Below are positions 1-9,939 of a DNA stretch of 64,000 nucleotides, piece after piece. The stretch spans positions 4,262,035 to 4,326,034 of the forward strand of contig OW388298.1 of NCBI GenBank assembly GCA_936450465.1. The letters are read 5' to 3'. The position numbers were made by a program, and so were the translations under genes. The notes beneath the pieces were generated by a model. It saw only the letters and a list, made by a program, of their open reading frames with translations. It had not been told where the DNA came from and ran no database searches. The stretch comes from Gibbula magus (Eukaryota; Mollusca; Gastropoda; Trochida; Trochidae). Within the stretch, counting starts at the first letter, position 1, and the number at the start of each line of letters is the position of its first letter.

Positions 1-1417
1 GACATCCAAGATTCTAGAGCAAGTGTGTGGGTTGACATCCAAGATTCTAGAGCAAGTGGATGGGTTGACATCCAAGATTATGGAGCCAGTTGGAGAGTTG
101 ACGTCAAAGATTCTAGAGCCAGTGGGAGGGTTGACATCCAAGATTCTAGAGCCAGTGGGAGGGTTGACATCCAAGATTCTAGAGCAAGTGGATGGGTTGA
201 CATCCAAGATTCTAGAGCCAGTTGGAGAGTTGACGTCAAAGATTCTAGAGCCAGTGGGTGGGTTGACATCCAAGATTCTAGAGCAAGTGGGTTGGTTGAC
301 ATCAAAGATTCTAGAGCCAGTGTGTGGGTTGACATCCAAGATTCTTGAGAAAGTGTGTGGGTTGACATCCAAGATTCTAGAGAAAGTGGGTGGGTTGACG
401 TCCAAGATTCTTGAGAAAGTGGGTGGGTTGACGTCCAAGATTCTAGACCAAGTGGGTGGGTTGACATCCGAGATTCTAGAGCAAATGAGTGAGTTGACAT
501 CCAAGATTCTAGAGCCAGTGGGTAGGTTCACATCGAAGATTCCTGAGCAAGTGGGTTGACATCCAAGATCCTGGAACAAGTGGGTGGGTTGACATCCAAG
601 ATTCTGGAACAAGTGGGTGGGTTGACATCCAAGATTCTAGAGCCAGTGGGTGGGTTGACATCCAAGATTCTAGAGCAAGTGGGTTGGTTGACATCAAAGA
701 TTCTAGAGCCAGTGTGTGGGTTGACATCCAAGATTCTTGAGAAAGTGGGTGGGTTGACATCCAAGATTCTTGAGAAAGTGGGTGGGTTGACGTCCAAGAT
801 TCTAGACCAAGTGGGTGGGTTGACATCCGAGATTCTAGAGCAAATGAGTGAGTTGACATCCAAGATTCTAGAGCCAGTGGGTAGGTTCACATCGAAGATT
901 CCTGAGCAAGTGGGTTGACATCCAAGATCCTGGAACAAGTGGGTGGGTTGACATCCAAGATTCTGGAACAAGTGGGTGGGTTGACATCCAAGATTCTAGA
1001 GCCAGTGGGTGGGTTGACATCCAAGATTCTAGAGCAAATGGGTGGGTTGACATCCAAGATTCTAGAGCAAGTGGGTGGGTTGACATCCGAGATTCTGGAG
1101 CAAGTGGGTTGGTTGACATTCAAGATTCTAGAGCCAGTTGGAGAGTTGAAGTCAAAGATTCTAGAGCCAGTGGGTGGGTTGACATCCAAGATTCTAGAGC
1201 AAGTGGGTGGGTTGACATCCACGATTCTAGAGCAAGTGGATGGGTTGACATCCAAGATTCTAGAGCAAGTTGGAGAGTTGACATCCAAGATTCAAGAGCA
1301 AGTTGGAGAGTTGACATCCAAGATTCTAGAGCCAGTGGGTTGACATCCAAGATTCTAGAGCCAGTGGGTGGGTTGACATCTAAGATTCTAGAGCAAGTGG
1401 GTTGGTTGACATCCAAG
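1..1417. repeat. 33-bp minisatellite (about 43 units)
   Basis: Tandem units of 33 bp, beginning TTGACATCCAAGATTCTAGA and continuing GCAAGTGGGTGGG, run from the window edge to 1417, where the sequence becomes unique. Units differ mainly at GCAAG/GCCAG/GAAAG and CATC/CGTC. A block of about 360-390 bp is duplicated: 291-535 resembles 683-894, and the first copy has one extra 33-bp unit. Because 33 is a multiple of three, several frames on both strands stay open for 80-178 codons with an 11-residue period (for example LTSKILEPVGG). Openness in several frames at once is what a stop-poor multiple-of-three repeat gives by chance, so I do not call a protein. Confidence 0.95.
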
Positions 1418-1926
1418 TCCCATGTTTTCGAAGCTCTCTTAGCGCTAAGATAGTCGTCAGTGCCATACATTAACATTGACTCTCTTAGCATAATTTGACT
1501 TTAATTATTTGACGCATCACTGGCTTCTGCAGACATGATGTAACTTTGTTCCAGTCATATTTGACTATCGTTAGTTCAAACAGCATGTAATATTTCCAAA
1601 CGAATTCGGTGAGCTCACACAGGCTAGAGATGTATAGTTACGATGATTGCGCAAGTTTGGAGCCATTAGCAGTGTTAATGAGACGATCGTGACAAGACAT
1701 TAAGCTTGTTAAAGATCGAGCTGATTTCATGGAATATGTTTCTAAACTACAAATGTGTAAAGTTTTGATGTGACGGAATCGCGTTTTCCCGATATAAATC
1801 CTTAAATAATCGCCCAACTTGAAAAATCCCTGATCTAAGCCCTTGTTAAAATAAATAATCTTCTGCCTTGAATAACAGATGGGCAAATTTTAAAAATGCA
1901 CACTGACTAGTGATTATTTCTTTTTT
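1418..1926. other. Unique sequence without recognised gene
   Basis: About 500 bp of AT-rich single-copy-looking DNA between the 33-bp minisatellite and the first dispersed repeat. It has no coding signature, RNA gene or repeat that I can support. The 82-codon minus-strand frame that crosses it has no recognisable motif. Confidence 0.6.
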
Positions 1927-2834
1927 AGCTCATCACGCCTGAAAGGACCGATGGGCGCATGGCATGGCATGGCATTGCTTCCGGCGTCCGTCCGTCCGTC
2001 CATCCATCAGTCTGTAAACTTTTCACTTTTTCGACTTCTTCTCCAGTTCCAGGTCTAGAGAGCTGAAATTTTATGTGCAGACTCCATGGCTAATGGTGAT
2101 TCTAAATTGTAGATTTCGTGACCGCGATACCCCAAATGGGGTCACAGGGGTCACAACTTTAAGAACCTATTTTCATCTTCTTCTCCACTTCCAATAGGTC
2201 TAGAGAGCTGAATTTTTTTCCTTTTTCCTTTGCCAATGGGGATTCTAAATTATAGATTTCGTGACCCCATGACCCCAAATGGGGTCACAGAGGTCAAAAC
2301 CTTAAAAACCTATTTTGATCCTCTTCTCAAGTTCAAAAAGGTCTAGAGACCTGAAAAGTTGTGTGCAGACTCCTTGGGTAATGGGGATTCTAAATTATAG
2401 ATTTCGTGACCCCATGACCCCAAATGGGGTCACAGGGGTCACAACCTTAAAATCCTATTTTGATCTTCTTCTCAAGTTCTAAAAGGTCTAGAGAGCTGAA
2501 AAGTTGTGTGCAGCCCTCTTTGGCTAATGGGGAATCTAGATTGTAGATTTTGAGACCCCATGACTCCAAATGGGGTCACAGGAGTCACAACTTCAAGAAC
2601 CTATGTTCATATTCTTTTGTCTAGAAAGCTGAGATGTTGTAGGAGGAATCCTTTGACAAAGGAATTCTAAATTGTAGATTTAGTGACTCTGTGACCCCAA
2701 TCTAGGTCACAGGGGTCATGATCGAAGAACGTATATTTTGCATGTAAACAATGTATTACTTGAGATAACTTAAATATTTAACCTAAGATAGTACATAAAT
2801 GAAATCCTGATGAGCTACAGAGCCCATGGCTCTA
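1927..2834. mobile_element. HINE/helentron-like dispersed repeat, copy a
   Basis: The element starts after a T-run with AGCTCATCACGCCTGAAAGG and ends with CCTGATGAGCTACAGAGCCC plus ATGGCTCT before another T-run. The 11-bp ends AGCTCATCAGG/CCTGATGAGCT (one mismatch here) are inverted copies. The 3' end carries a hairpin, AGAGCC-CAT-GGCTCT. The body is about six diverged tandem monomers of 110-130 bp. Each contains the near-palindrome TGACCCCAAATGGGGTCA followed by CAGGGGTCA. No coding capacity is visible, so it is non-autonomous. Inverted subterminal ends, a 3' hairpin and T-rich insertion sites fit helentron-associated elements. That class assignment is inference; the repeat itself is seen five times in the window. 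Confidence 0.75.
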
Positions 2835-3656
2835 TTTTTTTAAAAATACATGTACTTCCCTCAATTTTATGAGAAGCAAGATTACAATATTAACAATTTT
2901 ACAATTTCGATAATGATGTTTTTATCAGATACATGCATTAGTGAAATACAATAAGTTGCCTGGAAAAAAAGCCTGCCTTTAATAATCGCTGGGTCAATTT
3001 GGTATTTGTAATAACAACCTCCCGGCAATTGTTAAGGATTTTCGATAGATATGTTGTAAAAATATTATAAAAGTTCTGTGGTAGCCTGTCTTGTAAACAA
3101 ACTAGCCCTCTTTCTTTACGTGAAACCACAATCTTAAAGATATTGGATATCAGCAGTTTTATCTCATGTCACTGATGTCTACTGTCTGCATAATCTGGAT
3201 TATGTAATGAAATCAATCGAGAGAATGCTGAAGCGGGGATAAAATCTCTTCAGTTCCCCCGTTAGTCGCGCAGTTTCAGAGTTCGGCAGAATTACATCAT
3301 ATAAACATTATGTGTAGTCCACAGTTCGGCAGGAGGGCGTGACACTTCCTGGCAATCGCGCAACCGGTGAAGGATTAGATTATGACCCTCTTTGAGTTAT
3401 GACTTTACTACGTAAAACTTTTTAAATATTGACTTATTTGGTATCTTTACCGAAGAAATCAGGAAGTTCACAATTTCACTCGTCACCGGTCACGCTGTTA
3501 TTCAATAACCTTGGTCTGGTTATGAGATCAATGCGATAACGATTATTTTTATTACACACATGACATCCTGGTAGATATGAGTCATACGATAAGAAATAAG
3601 TCGACTAAACCCTACTTGTTGTAAGTGTACTCAATAGTACTCGGGCAAATATATTA
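2835..3656. other. AT-rich spacer with ACAGTTCGGCA motifs
   Basis: No gene recognised. The word GTTCGGCA occurs at 3281 and ACAGTTCGGCA at 3321, the latter followed by GGAGGGCGTGACAC. The same 11-mer next to a GCGTGACAC stretch recurs in the duplicated segments at 6.4 and 8.0 kb, so this may be a diverged relic of that repeat. Confidence 0.45.
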
Positions 3657-4099
3657 TTTAAACGTTACTCATATTTTCGAATAAACATTGCAAATATAAA
3701 GACAATAAACAATAATAGAAACTGGCAAAATTTTTACTACGCCATAGAACTGCAAAGGTACAATGCCACACACACTTTGACAAAATTGAATGCAAACTAA
3801 ATAGCCTCATGCATGGCTTTACAATGCCGTAATTGCTTAATTAAAACATATAATAACACACCCACATTGCATGTACAATGCATGTACAATGCAAAAAAAA
3901 AACCCGCCATTGCCAAGCCAGTAATACTACTGGGAGGGGGGGGAGTGGTTAAACTTTTGCTGAGCACTTTAAAATTTGCATGCTGCCGCCATATTGAAAC
4001 TTCAAAGGAACGTAGTCAAAGGGAGGTAACTCTGCGACCTCAAAGAATACAATATTCCTACAACTAGTTAAACCTGAATTTAACTTATCAAATTCCTAT
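3657..4099. repeat. Tandem segmental duplication, copy 1
   Basis: Two blocks, 3657-3864 and 3949-4099, recur nearly identically and in the same order at 4100-4307 and 5088-5237. Copy 1 has a short 84-bp spacer between the blocks, containing two ATGCATGTACA-like repeats and an A-run. The second copy begins exactly where this one ends, so this is a head-to-tail duplication of a noncoding segment. No coding content is recognised. Confidence 0.85.
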
Positions 4100-5237
4100 T
4101 TTAAACGTTACTCATATTTTCGAATAAACATTGCAAATATAAAGACAATAAACAATAATAGAAACTGGCAAAATTTTTACTACGCCATAGAACCGCAACG
4201 GTACAATGCCACACACACTTTGACAAAATTGAATGCAAACTAAATAGCCTCATGCATGGCTTTACAATGCCGTAATTGCTTAATTAAAACATATAATAAC
4301 ACACCCAACCCCAAAGAGGAAAGAAGAAGGGGGGATGAGTAGGTTAAAGGTTAATAAAGGAAGATAAAAGTCTTGGTTTAGTTTACAAATCTGGCAACTT
4401 TTGACCAAATTTTGCTAGGGCCTTTAACTTTGTTGTACGAGAGATGTCCATGTACCTCAAATACGCATCACTTTTCCAGAAGCCTAAAGCTTGAATGATT
4501 TCTCCAGGCACCCCGGACTAAAAAGCCCACGTTGCACCCCCACGTCTAAAGGAGTGACCTGAAATAACTACCTTCTGATCATGTAACAAACGTCTAATAG
4601 TTGAAATAAACACGTTCTTAGTCAAAACAGTCCCTGCAGAAGTACAAAACAATGGTTGCTCCTGGTTTCTTCGCCCGCCCTTCTCAAGCAGTGTGTCTAA
4701 GGCTTCAGCTGGGCATAGGTTTTCCTTCAAACCGAGGCAACAGGACTTCCAACTGTCTCTCTCTATATTGAAGTGTCTTCGTTACTTTCAAGTTCAATTT
4801 GTAGCCTCCATCACAAACAGAGAGATCCAAAAGACGCAAATCTTTCTCTGGGTTGAACAGTTTTTCCGACAGAAAATTACCTGGTCTTAGCACACCATAA
4901 AAGGCTGTTAGGCAAGCAGCCCACACACTAACATGAGTTAAGTCTGACATATCCAGTCTAGACCTCAGTGTTAACAACAACTGGGGCGAGATGGGCACCG
5001 CGGGGTCTCGTTTCACTGCACGCAGAATACAAGAGAGATGCCAGTTGTCACACAATATATCAGTTATTCCGTTTTCTTTCTGAAGATTTAACTTTTGCTG
5101 AGCACGTTAAAATTTGCATGCTGCCGCCATATTGAAACTTCAAAGGAACGTAGTCAAAGGGAGGTAACTCTGCGACCTCAAAGAATACAATATTCCTACA
5201 ACTAGTTAAACCTGAATTTAACTTATCAAATTCCTAT
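4100..5237. repeat. Tandem segmental duplication, copy 2, with insert
   Basis: Second copy of the segment at 3657-4099. Its left block (4100-4307) and right block (5088-5237) are nearly identical to the first copy. Between them lie about 780 bp (4308-5087) absent from copy 1, and these hold a minus-strand tyrosine-recombinase gene fragment. Either copy 2 received the insert or copy 1 lost it. The 84-bp spacer of copy 1 is not present here, so the difference is a replacement and not a clean insertion. Confidence 0.85.
4383..5084 (-). pseudogene. Tyrosine recombinase (DIRS/Crypton-type) fragment, broken
   Basis: Read on the minus strand, this encodes the catalytic half of a tyrosine recombinase, an enzyme that cuts and rejoins DNA through a tyrosine. 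Motifs appear in order: the first arginine in YGVLRPGNF (about 4890), the beta-hairpin lysine in KVTKT, the HxxR box in SGHSFRRGG (about 4545), the GFW that replaces the second histidine, and the nucleophile region AYLRYMDIS just before a stop at 4383-4385. The reading frame is broken by a frameshift near 4705-4730 and by an in-frame TAG at 4518-4520. The N-terminal part is missing. The RRGGATWA wording resembles eukaryotic DIRS/Ngaro or Crypton recombinases more than bacterial XerD, but I cannot tell these groups apart here. Confidence 0.8.
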
Positions 5238-5770
5238 CACTTATAAACGAGTTATAAGATGACACTTTTAAAACAGTGAACTCAAATGCACTTACACGGC
5301 AATTAATGTCTTGATATATTTCACACTTTTTCTGACATGTTGGTTATTAGCCGTCCCGACTAATATCAGTTTTTGCGCAGTTTCCGTCGCCGCTGCCGGT
5401 GCGTTTTGTATTGGCTATAACGTTTTTCCTAGCATGTTTTGAGCACTCATAAAGATAACTTCTTACTTATGCCCCTGGGAATTTTTTTGACATGTTCATA
5501 TTCAAGGTCAAAGGTCAAGGTCACGAGTTCTGAAATCGCTAAAAAAATCCTTGTAAACACGATAAACCTTACATAGGTAAAATACATAAACCCGGTCAGA
5601 AATATAAAGGGCAATTATCTCATGTGGAACTTAGCAATAAATTACCCGAACTATTGATCAAGTTGGTAGGTAAACAAACAAACCTTAATAACAACGCCAA
5701 ACAAAGAAGTTGTAAATCTTGTTGACTAATGAAAATATTTTAAGAAATATTAAGAACTTATAAACTTATA
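5238..5770. other. Spacer with clustered AGGTCA half-sites
   Basis: No gene recognised. At about 5500-5525 the sequence AAGGTCAAAGGTCAAGGTCA holds three AGGTCA words, next to GCCCCTGGGAATTTTTTTGA. A related arrangement is found in the MITE-like element at 9364-9544, so this is probably a diverged or truncated copy of it. Confidence 0.4.
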
Positions 5771-6033
5771 AACCTATTTTCATCTTCTTCTCCAGTTTAT
5801 ATGTAAAGCTCTAGAAAGACGAAATGTTGTGGAGAGATTCTTTGGTCAAAGGTGATTCTTAATTGTAGGATTGGTGACCCTGTGACTCCAGATGTGGGTC
5901 ACAGGGGTCATGATCTAAAACCAATATTATTTTGCTTGTTAACAATGTATTACTTGAGATAACTTAGATATTCAACCTTAGATAATAAATCAATAAAATC
6001 CTGATGAGCTACAGAGCCCATGGCTCTATTTTT
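5771..6033. mobile_element. HINE-like dispersed repeat, copy b (5'-truncated)
   Basis: Only the last monomers and the 3' end are present: TGTGGGTCACAGGGGTCATGATC, the shared AATGTATTACTTGAGATAACTT stretch, and the 3' terminus CCTGATGAGCTACAGAGCCC plus ATGGCTCT before a T-run. The 5' end with AGCTCATCAGG is missing. The 3' stretch is nearly identical to that of copies a and d. Confidence 0.75.
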
Positions 6034-6389
6034 TAAATTAAGAAAATCATAGGAAACACAACGTGATAAAATACAAATAAAAGACAAAAATATTTTACAA
6101 AAATGCCAGCCGTATTCTATTCCAACGTTTGGAATAATAAATAAATTAGTATCAACAATAAATCATATAAATTACTAAAATTTATTAATAAAACAAAGAA
6201 ATTGATTAGAAAATATTAACTGTAATTAACAATTCAAATGGTCTCTTTTTCATTCAAGACATCCATGACATTTCACACTATTTCATGTTCAAATGTGTTT
6301 CACGCCTTCTCCTCGTTTCGCCGAGAAACCAATTTCCCAAGAATCATGAATATTCATGAGTTCCACAAACCGCTCATAAGTTGTAGAAA
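6034..6389. other. AT-rich spacer
   Basis: AT-rich DNA with no recognised gene. The 66-codon frame starting at 6238 runs into the duplicated segment and shows no protein family signature. Confidence 0.5.
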
Positions 6390-6756
6390 CGAGATCAAAT
6401 ATATGCCCACAGTTCGGCAAATACGGTGCGTGGCGTGACACGACGTAATCAGATCCGGAGAATCCCCTTTTCCTCGTTCCCGCCTTGCTTTTGTCTCTTG
6501 TCGTTTGAGTCGCCGTTTTAAGTCGACAGTTCGGCAGTTACTTAATTTAATTCCTTGTAGGTCAGACTGTCAAAGGGTAGATATTAGGCTATTGAAAGTT
6601 AGGCAAAGATATCTCACAGAGTACTTTCATACTCTATACTCAATATTCTTATCACCAACTTCCTGATGATAACAAAAGGAGTGCACAAATAATCAACTCG
6701 ATAAAGGAAGCTGCTCACCCACCCGGTGAAGCACAGGGCGCGCAGTCGGTAGTCTC
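6390..6756. repeat. Dispersed duplicate segment, copy 1 (ACAGTTCGGCA-bearing)
   Basis: This roughly 365-bp stretch, from GATCAAATATATGCCCACAG to the CACCCGGTGAAG region, is repeated in direct orientation at 8008-8424 with small differences. Each copy has two ACAGTTCGGCA words about 110-130 bp apart. No coding content is seen. It is probably part of a dispersed mobile element whose ends I cannot define from two copies. Confidence 0.75.
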
Positions 6757-7400
6757 CCATAACCCCTACACAGCATTAACCGTACAGGTTATCAAAACAA
6801 GTTAACAGTCCACCGCACTCCTAATCCCTAGCTTGTTACCTCTTAGTATGCAATGGAACGATTAAAAACTGAGACAACTGATAGTGTGAGCAAAAAGATT
6901 TAAAACAACTTAGCAGACATTTCATGCCCAGATATTGTTATTTTACAGAGAAGAACGCTTTTACTTTTTTATTGATGTACTTCTTTTGTAATGTCATAAC
7001 CCATTTGGGTGGCTCACTTTTTACACTTTTTAAAAATTTGTATCATAATTATTAGTAATTATTTTATGTAAAAATGAGGTGAGACTTTAATTAAAAAAAT
7101 ATGTCTGTCTATCTTCCATGTTTCACATTCATATCTCTAATGAAATGGTTTAAACATATTTTTATTCATGAAATGAATTGGGATTGTTGAACAAGCTGTG
7201 TAGCTTATATTAACACCGCTCCCATCCAACATATGATACAGAATGAAATACAAAGTGACGTCAATGATAAAGATTGTTATAAATAACAGAATGTATACAT
7301 GCTCCAATAAGGTTAACAGTAATATCATCTAGTATTCTAAGATGCCTAGCGGCTAGAACAATCAAAATAAAAGTACTTTATCAGACGATAAAGGTATAGT
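6757..7400. other. AT-rich spacer
   Basis: No gene, RNA or repeat recognised. The 63-codon minus-strand frame at 7137-7328 is hydrophobic, as expected for AT-rich noncoding DNA. Confidence 0.5.
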
Positions 7401-7675
7401 TTTTGTGATGACGTAACAGTTGAATGACGTTTCCGCTCCCCTCGTAGTCACGTGTGCCCATGGTAACCCAACGAAAGAGGGCAGTTGAAAAGACCGTGTT
7501 TTTCTGCAAATGATAATGTCCTTATAACAATAATTGAAGGAATGTGTTCTTTTGTATCCGAACTAGTCTTAAATTTTAAGCTAAATTGGTACTTGAACCA
7601 AAACGACAAAAATCCGCATTAGGCAACCCCAGGAACCACTATGACGTCACAACAGAACAATGACGTCATATTCGC
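7401..7675. promoter_or_regulatory. CRE-motif cluster, promoter-like
   Basis: Within 270 bp there are two perfect CRE palindromes TGACGTCA (7642-7649 and 7661-7668) and two variants, TGACGTAA (7409) and TGACGTTT (7425). A CACGTG (about 7450) and a CCCATGGTAAC word that resembles half an X-box lie beside them. This density suggests a promoter, but no gene is visible on either side, so it may be a displaced or transposon-borne promoter. Confidence 0.3.
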
Positions 7676-7821
7676 TGTTGTCGCACGGCTCGTCAGTTGG
7701 CCCTGATCATGGATTATTAATATTAAGGAAGTAAACTCTATTTTTCTTGCAAAATTACTCAAAGCAGAATGTTGTGTTATGGGTTATCTTAGAAAAGAAA
7801 TAAAGTTCGCTGTACCCCAAT

Positions 7822-7941
7822 GTGTTTTGTAATAAAATATAGTTTTGCCCTGAACTATTATAACGTCAAAGTACTCGGACTACCGTCCTCGTACTTTAAC
7901 TATAATAGTTCAGGGCAAAACTATACTTTATTACAAAACAC
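7822..7941. mobile_element. 120-bp foldback element
   Basis: Inverted arms of about 50 bp (7822-7874 and 7891-7941) are nearly perfect complements around a 16-nt centre. The arms begin with GTGTTTTGTAATAAA and end with TTTATTACAAAACAC. This is a foldback or MITE-type element. The flanks do not reveal a clear target duplication. Confidence 0.8.
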
Positions 7942-8007
7942 GTCTTAAATCAATCATAGAAAATTCTGTTCGGAATGGTTTATCAACCAATCTGAAGAAA
8001 TGCGAAG

Positions 8008-8424
8008 AGAGATCAAATATATGCCCACAGTTCGGCAAATACGGTGCGTGGCGTGACACGACACGACACGACACGACGTAATCAGATTTGAGGAATCCCC
8101 TTTTCCTCGTTCCTGCCTTGCTTTTCTCTTGTCGTTTGAGTCGCCGTTTTAAGTCGACAGTTCGGCAGTTTCTTAATTTACTTCCTTGTAGGTCAGATTG
8201 TCAAAGGGTAAATATTAACCTATTGAAAGTTAGGCAAAGATATCTCACAGAGTAAGTTCATACTCGAGTGGGGTGCATTATTCAATAGGCAAGGGAGATA
8301 ACTACTTCTGGTGTGGGCTTCTTATCACCAACTTCCTGGTTGAGAACAATAGGAGTGCACAAATAATCCACCCGATAAAGGAAGCCGCTCACCAACCCGG
8401 TGAAGGACAGGGCGTGCAGTCTGA
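8008..8424. repeat. Dispersed duplicate segment, copy 2
   Basis: Direct repeat of 6390-6756. It differs by an expansion of the pentamer ACACG (four units after GCGTG at about 8050) and an insertion of about 30 bp near 8265-8310. ACAGTTCGGCA words lie at about 8027 and 8157. It lies immediately downstream of the minus-strand exon at 8539-9195, which hints that both belong to one decayed element. Confidence 0.75.
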
Positions 8425-8538
8425 TATAACTTGTTGATGTAATCAGGGGCAACAGATGGGGAAAGAATAACATGCACAGAATTACGCAATCTGTTCATAA
8501 CAGACACACCTATTGTTTGAAAGAAATGTTTTTATACC

Positions 8539-9195
8539 TTTGGCAAGTCCAAAATATTTGAAAAGTCCACCACATTTGTTGACGATATTAGGAATAGCAC
8601 GTTCTGTTCTCAAAAGAGCACGTCTGTCTCTTGGTAGGTTGTGTACACCTGCCTTTTTAAACATTGTGAGAAGCTCTGAGGTTGCCATGACTGACAACGA
8701 ATGTTTATGAACAAATTCTGCTATGTTTGGTCTCAAATCTTCATCACTGGTCATGTCACTGCTTCCTGTTGACTCAACTAACCTTGTTGGGAGCATATTA
8801 TCATCACTAAAGTCACGTTCAAACGTCACATTGTCAGAAAAGCTTGCATCATTTGCACTTGATTCGTCAGAGTGGCCAGCGTTTACATAGTTAGTACCAT
8901 AGAGCAAACGTTTACCTTTCAATAGTCTACCTTGCTGGTTCGCGAGAATGGTCTGTATATCCTGAACATTTGTTACATTTGCTGCGTTGAAATCTGATGA
9001 GCTTGCTTGTTCCTGAGGCACGTTGCATTGCTGTCCAACAGGACTGTCGTTTGGTACAGATAATGACACATCTGGAATCGTTTGAGGAATGTCGTCATCA
9101 GATGAACTTTCTTCAGCCCTCTCGAGTGCTAGCTGCATTTCACGGAGTATTCTTCTTCGTTTTCGTTTTGTTGAGGATTTTCGTGTGAGGTCCAT
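8539..9195 (-). CDS. Transposon-type gene, N-terminal exon, hypothetical
   Basis: A 219-codon open frame starting at the ATG at 9193-9195. It begins with a basic stretch (KRKRRRILREM, a likely nuclear-localisation signal), then a serine- and aspartate-rich low-complexity region. It ends with an ordered segment containing SELLTMFKKAGVHNLPRDRR, ALLRT and a GG-x-F-K-YFGLAKGI motif. LP-D-R-LL-T followed by YFGL-KG is, as I recall, typical of the N-terminal part of large transposon-encoded proteins in cnidarians and molluscs; the superfamily is not resolved. A plausible splice donor (AAAG|GTATAA) follows at 8538, so the remaining 20 codons to the stop at 8482 are probably intron. No downstream exon is found before the duplicated segment. 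It is probably a partial copy, and I cannot assign a function. Confidence 0.5.
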
Positions 9196-9363
9196 ATTTT
9201 CCCTAATGAATTAAAAAAGTATCCTTTAATGTCCAGAGTTGGAAAATGCCCTTAATATTTCACTTTGCTTTATATGCGTTAATGTGATATTAATTTCTGT
9301 AACGACCACTTTGGTGCTTTTACTCGCAATTATATAAAAAACAAGATTTGTTTGTGAAACACT

Positions 9364-9544
9364 GATGCCCCCGGATAGTTAATGAGTCGAGGGATGCACA
9401 TGTCAAGTATCAAAGACCTAGCTCGGATCAATCAAAAGTTATGTCCAAGTTTAATGTTCTCGGAAAATGCTTGCTATGTCAAGGTCAAGGTCACAAGGTC
9501 AAATGTTAACAAATATACCCCCGGAATCTCCGATTCGGGGGCAT
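9364..9544. mobile_element. MITE-like element with TGCCCCCG termini
   Basis: The inverted ends ATGCCCCCGGA and TCGGGGGCAT bound about 180 bp. The inside holds tandem AAGGTCAAGGTCACAAGGTCA half-sites near 9478-9502. No coding capacity. The class is unknown and the ends are short, so confidence is moderate. Confidence 0.5.
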
Positions 9545-9879
9545 AAAAAACCCTATAAGGTAGATCTAGAGACTAATCTCATTAAAACCAGAACTTTGAA
9601 TCGTTCTGTAATGTGAGATAATTTTATAAGAAAATAGCCAAGAAATTCGGCAATCAATCTTGTAGGGTCGATCCTTATCCGATGGATACCAGGTTTATGG
9701 GTTTGAAGTGAGTAACTGTCAAACATTTGACCATAAAGGTACGGATCACTGTAAGATCATAGATGAATGACAACTCATTGAAGACTAGAAAACGATTCAA
9801 TGATCTGATTTTATCATATTAACTTCAAAAAGCGTACACTACCATTTAGATGTTCGCCGACGGAAATTCAACAAAAACA
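9545..9879. other. Spacer
   Basis: No gene or repeat recognised between the MITE-like element and the AAACGTTT-rich repeat block. Confidence 0.45.
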
Positions 9880-9939
9880 TTATATCCCACCCCTTCTCCA
9901 TACGGAGGAAGCATGTGAAGTAGTGAGACAGTGACAAAA

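Noticed and set aside
3813..4067. 84-codon frame in duplication copy 1
   Set aside because: It spans the duplicated noncoding block and a poly-A/poly-G spacer that copy 2 does not have. No family features.
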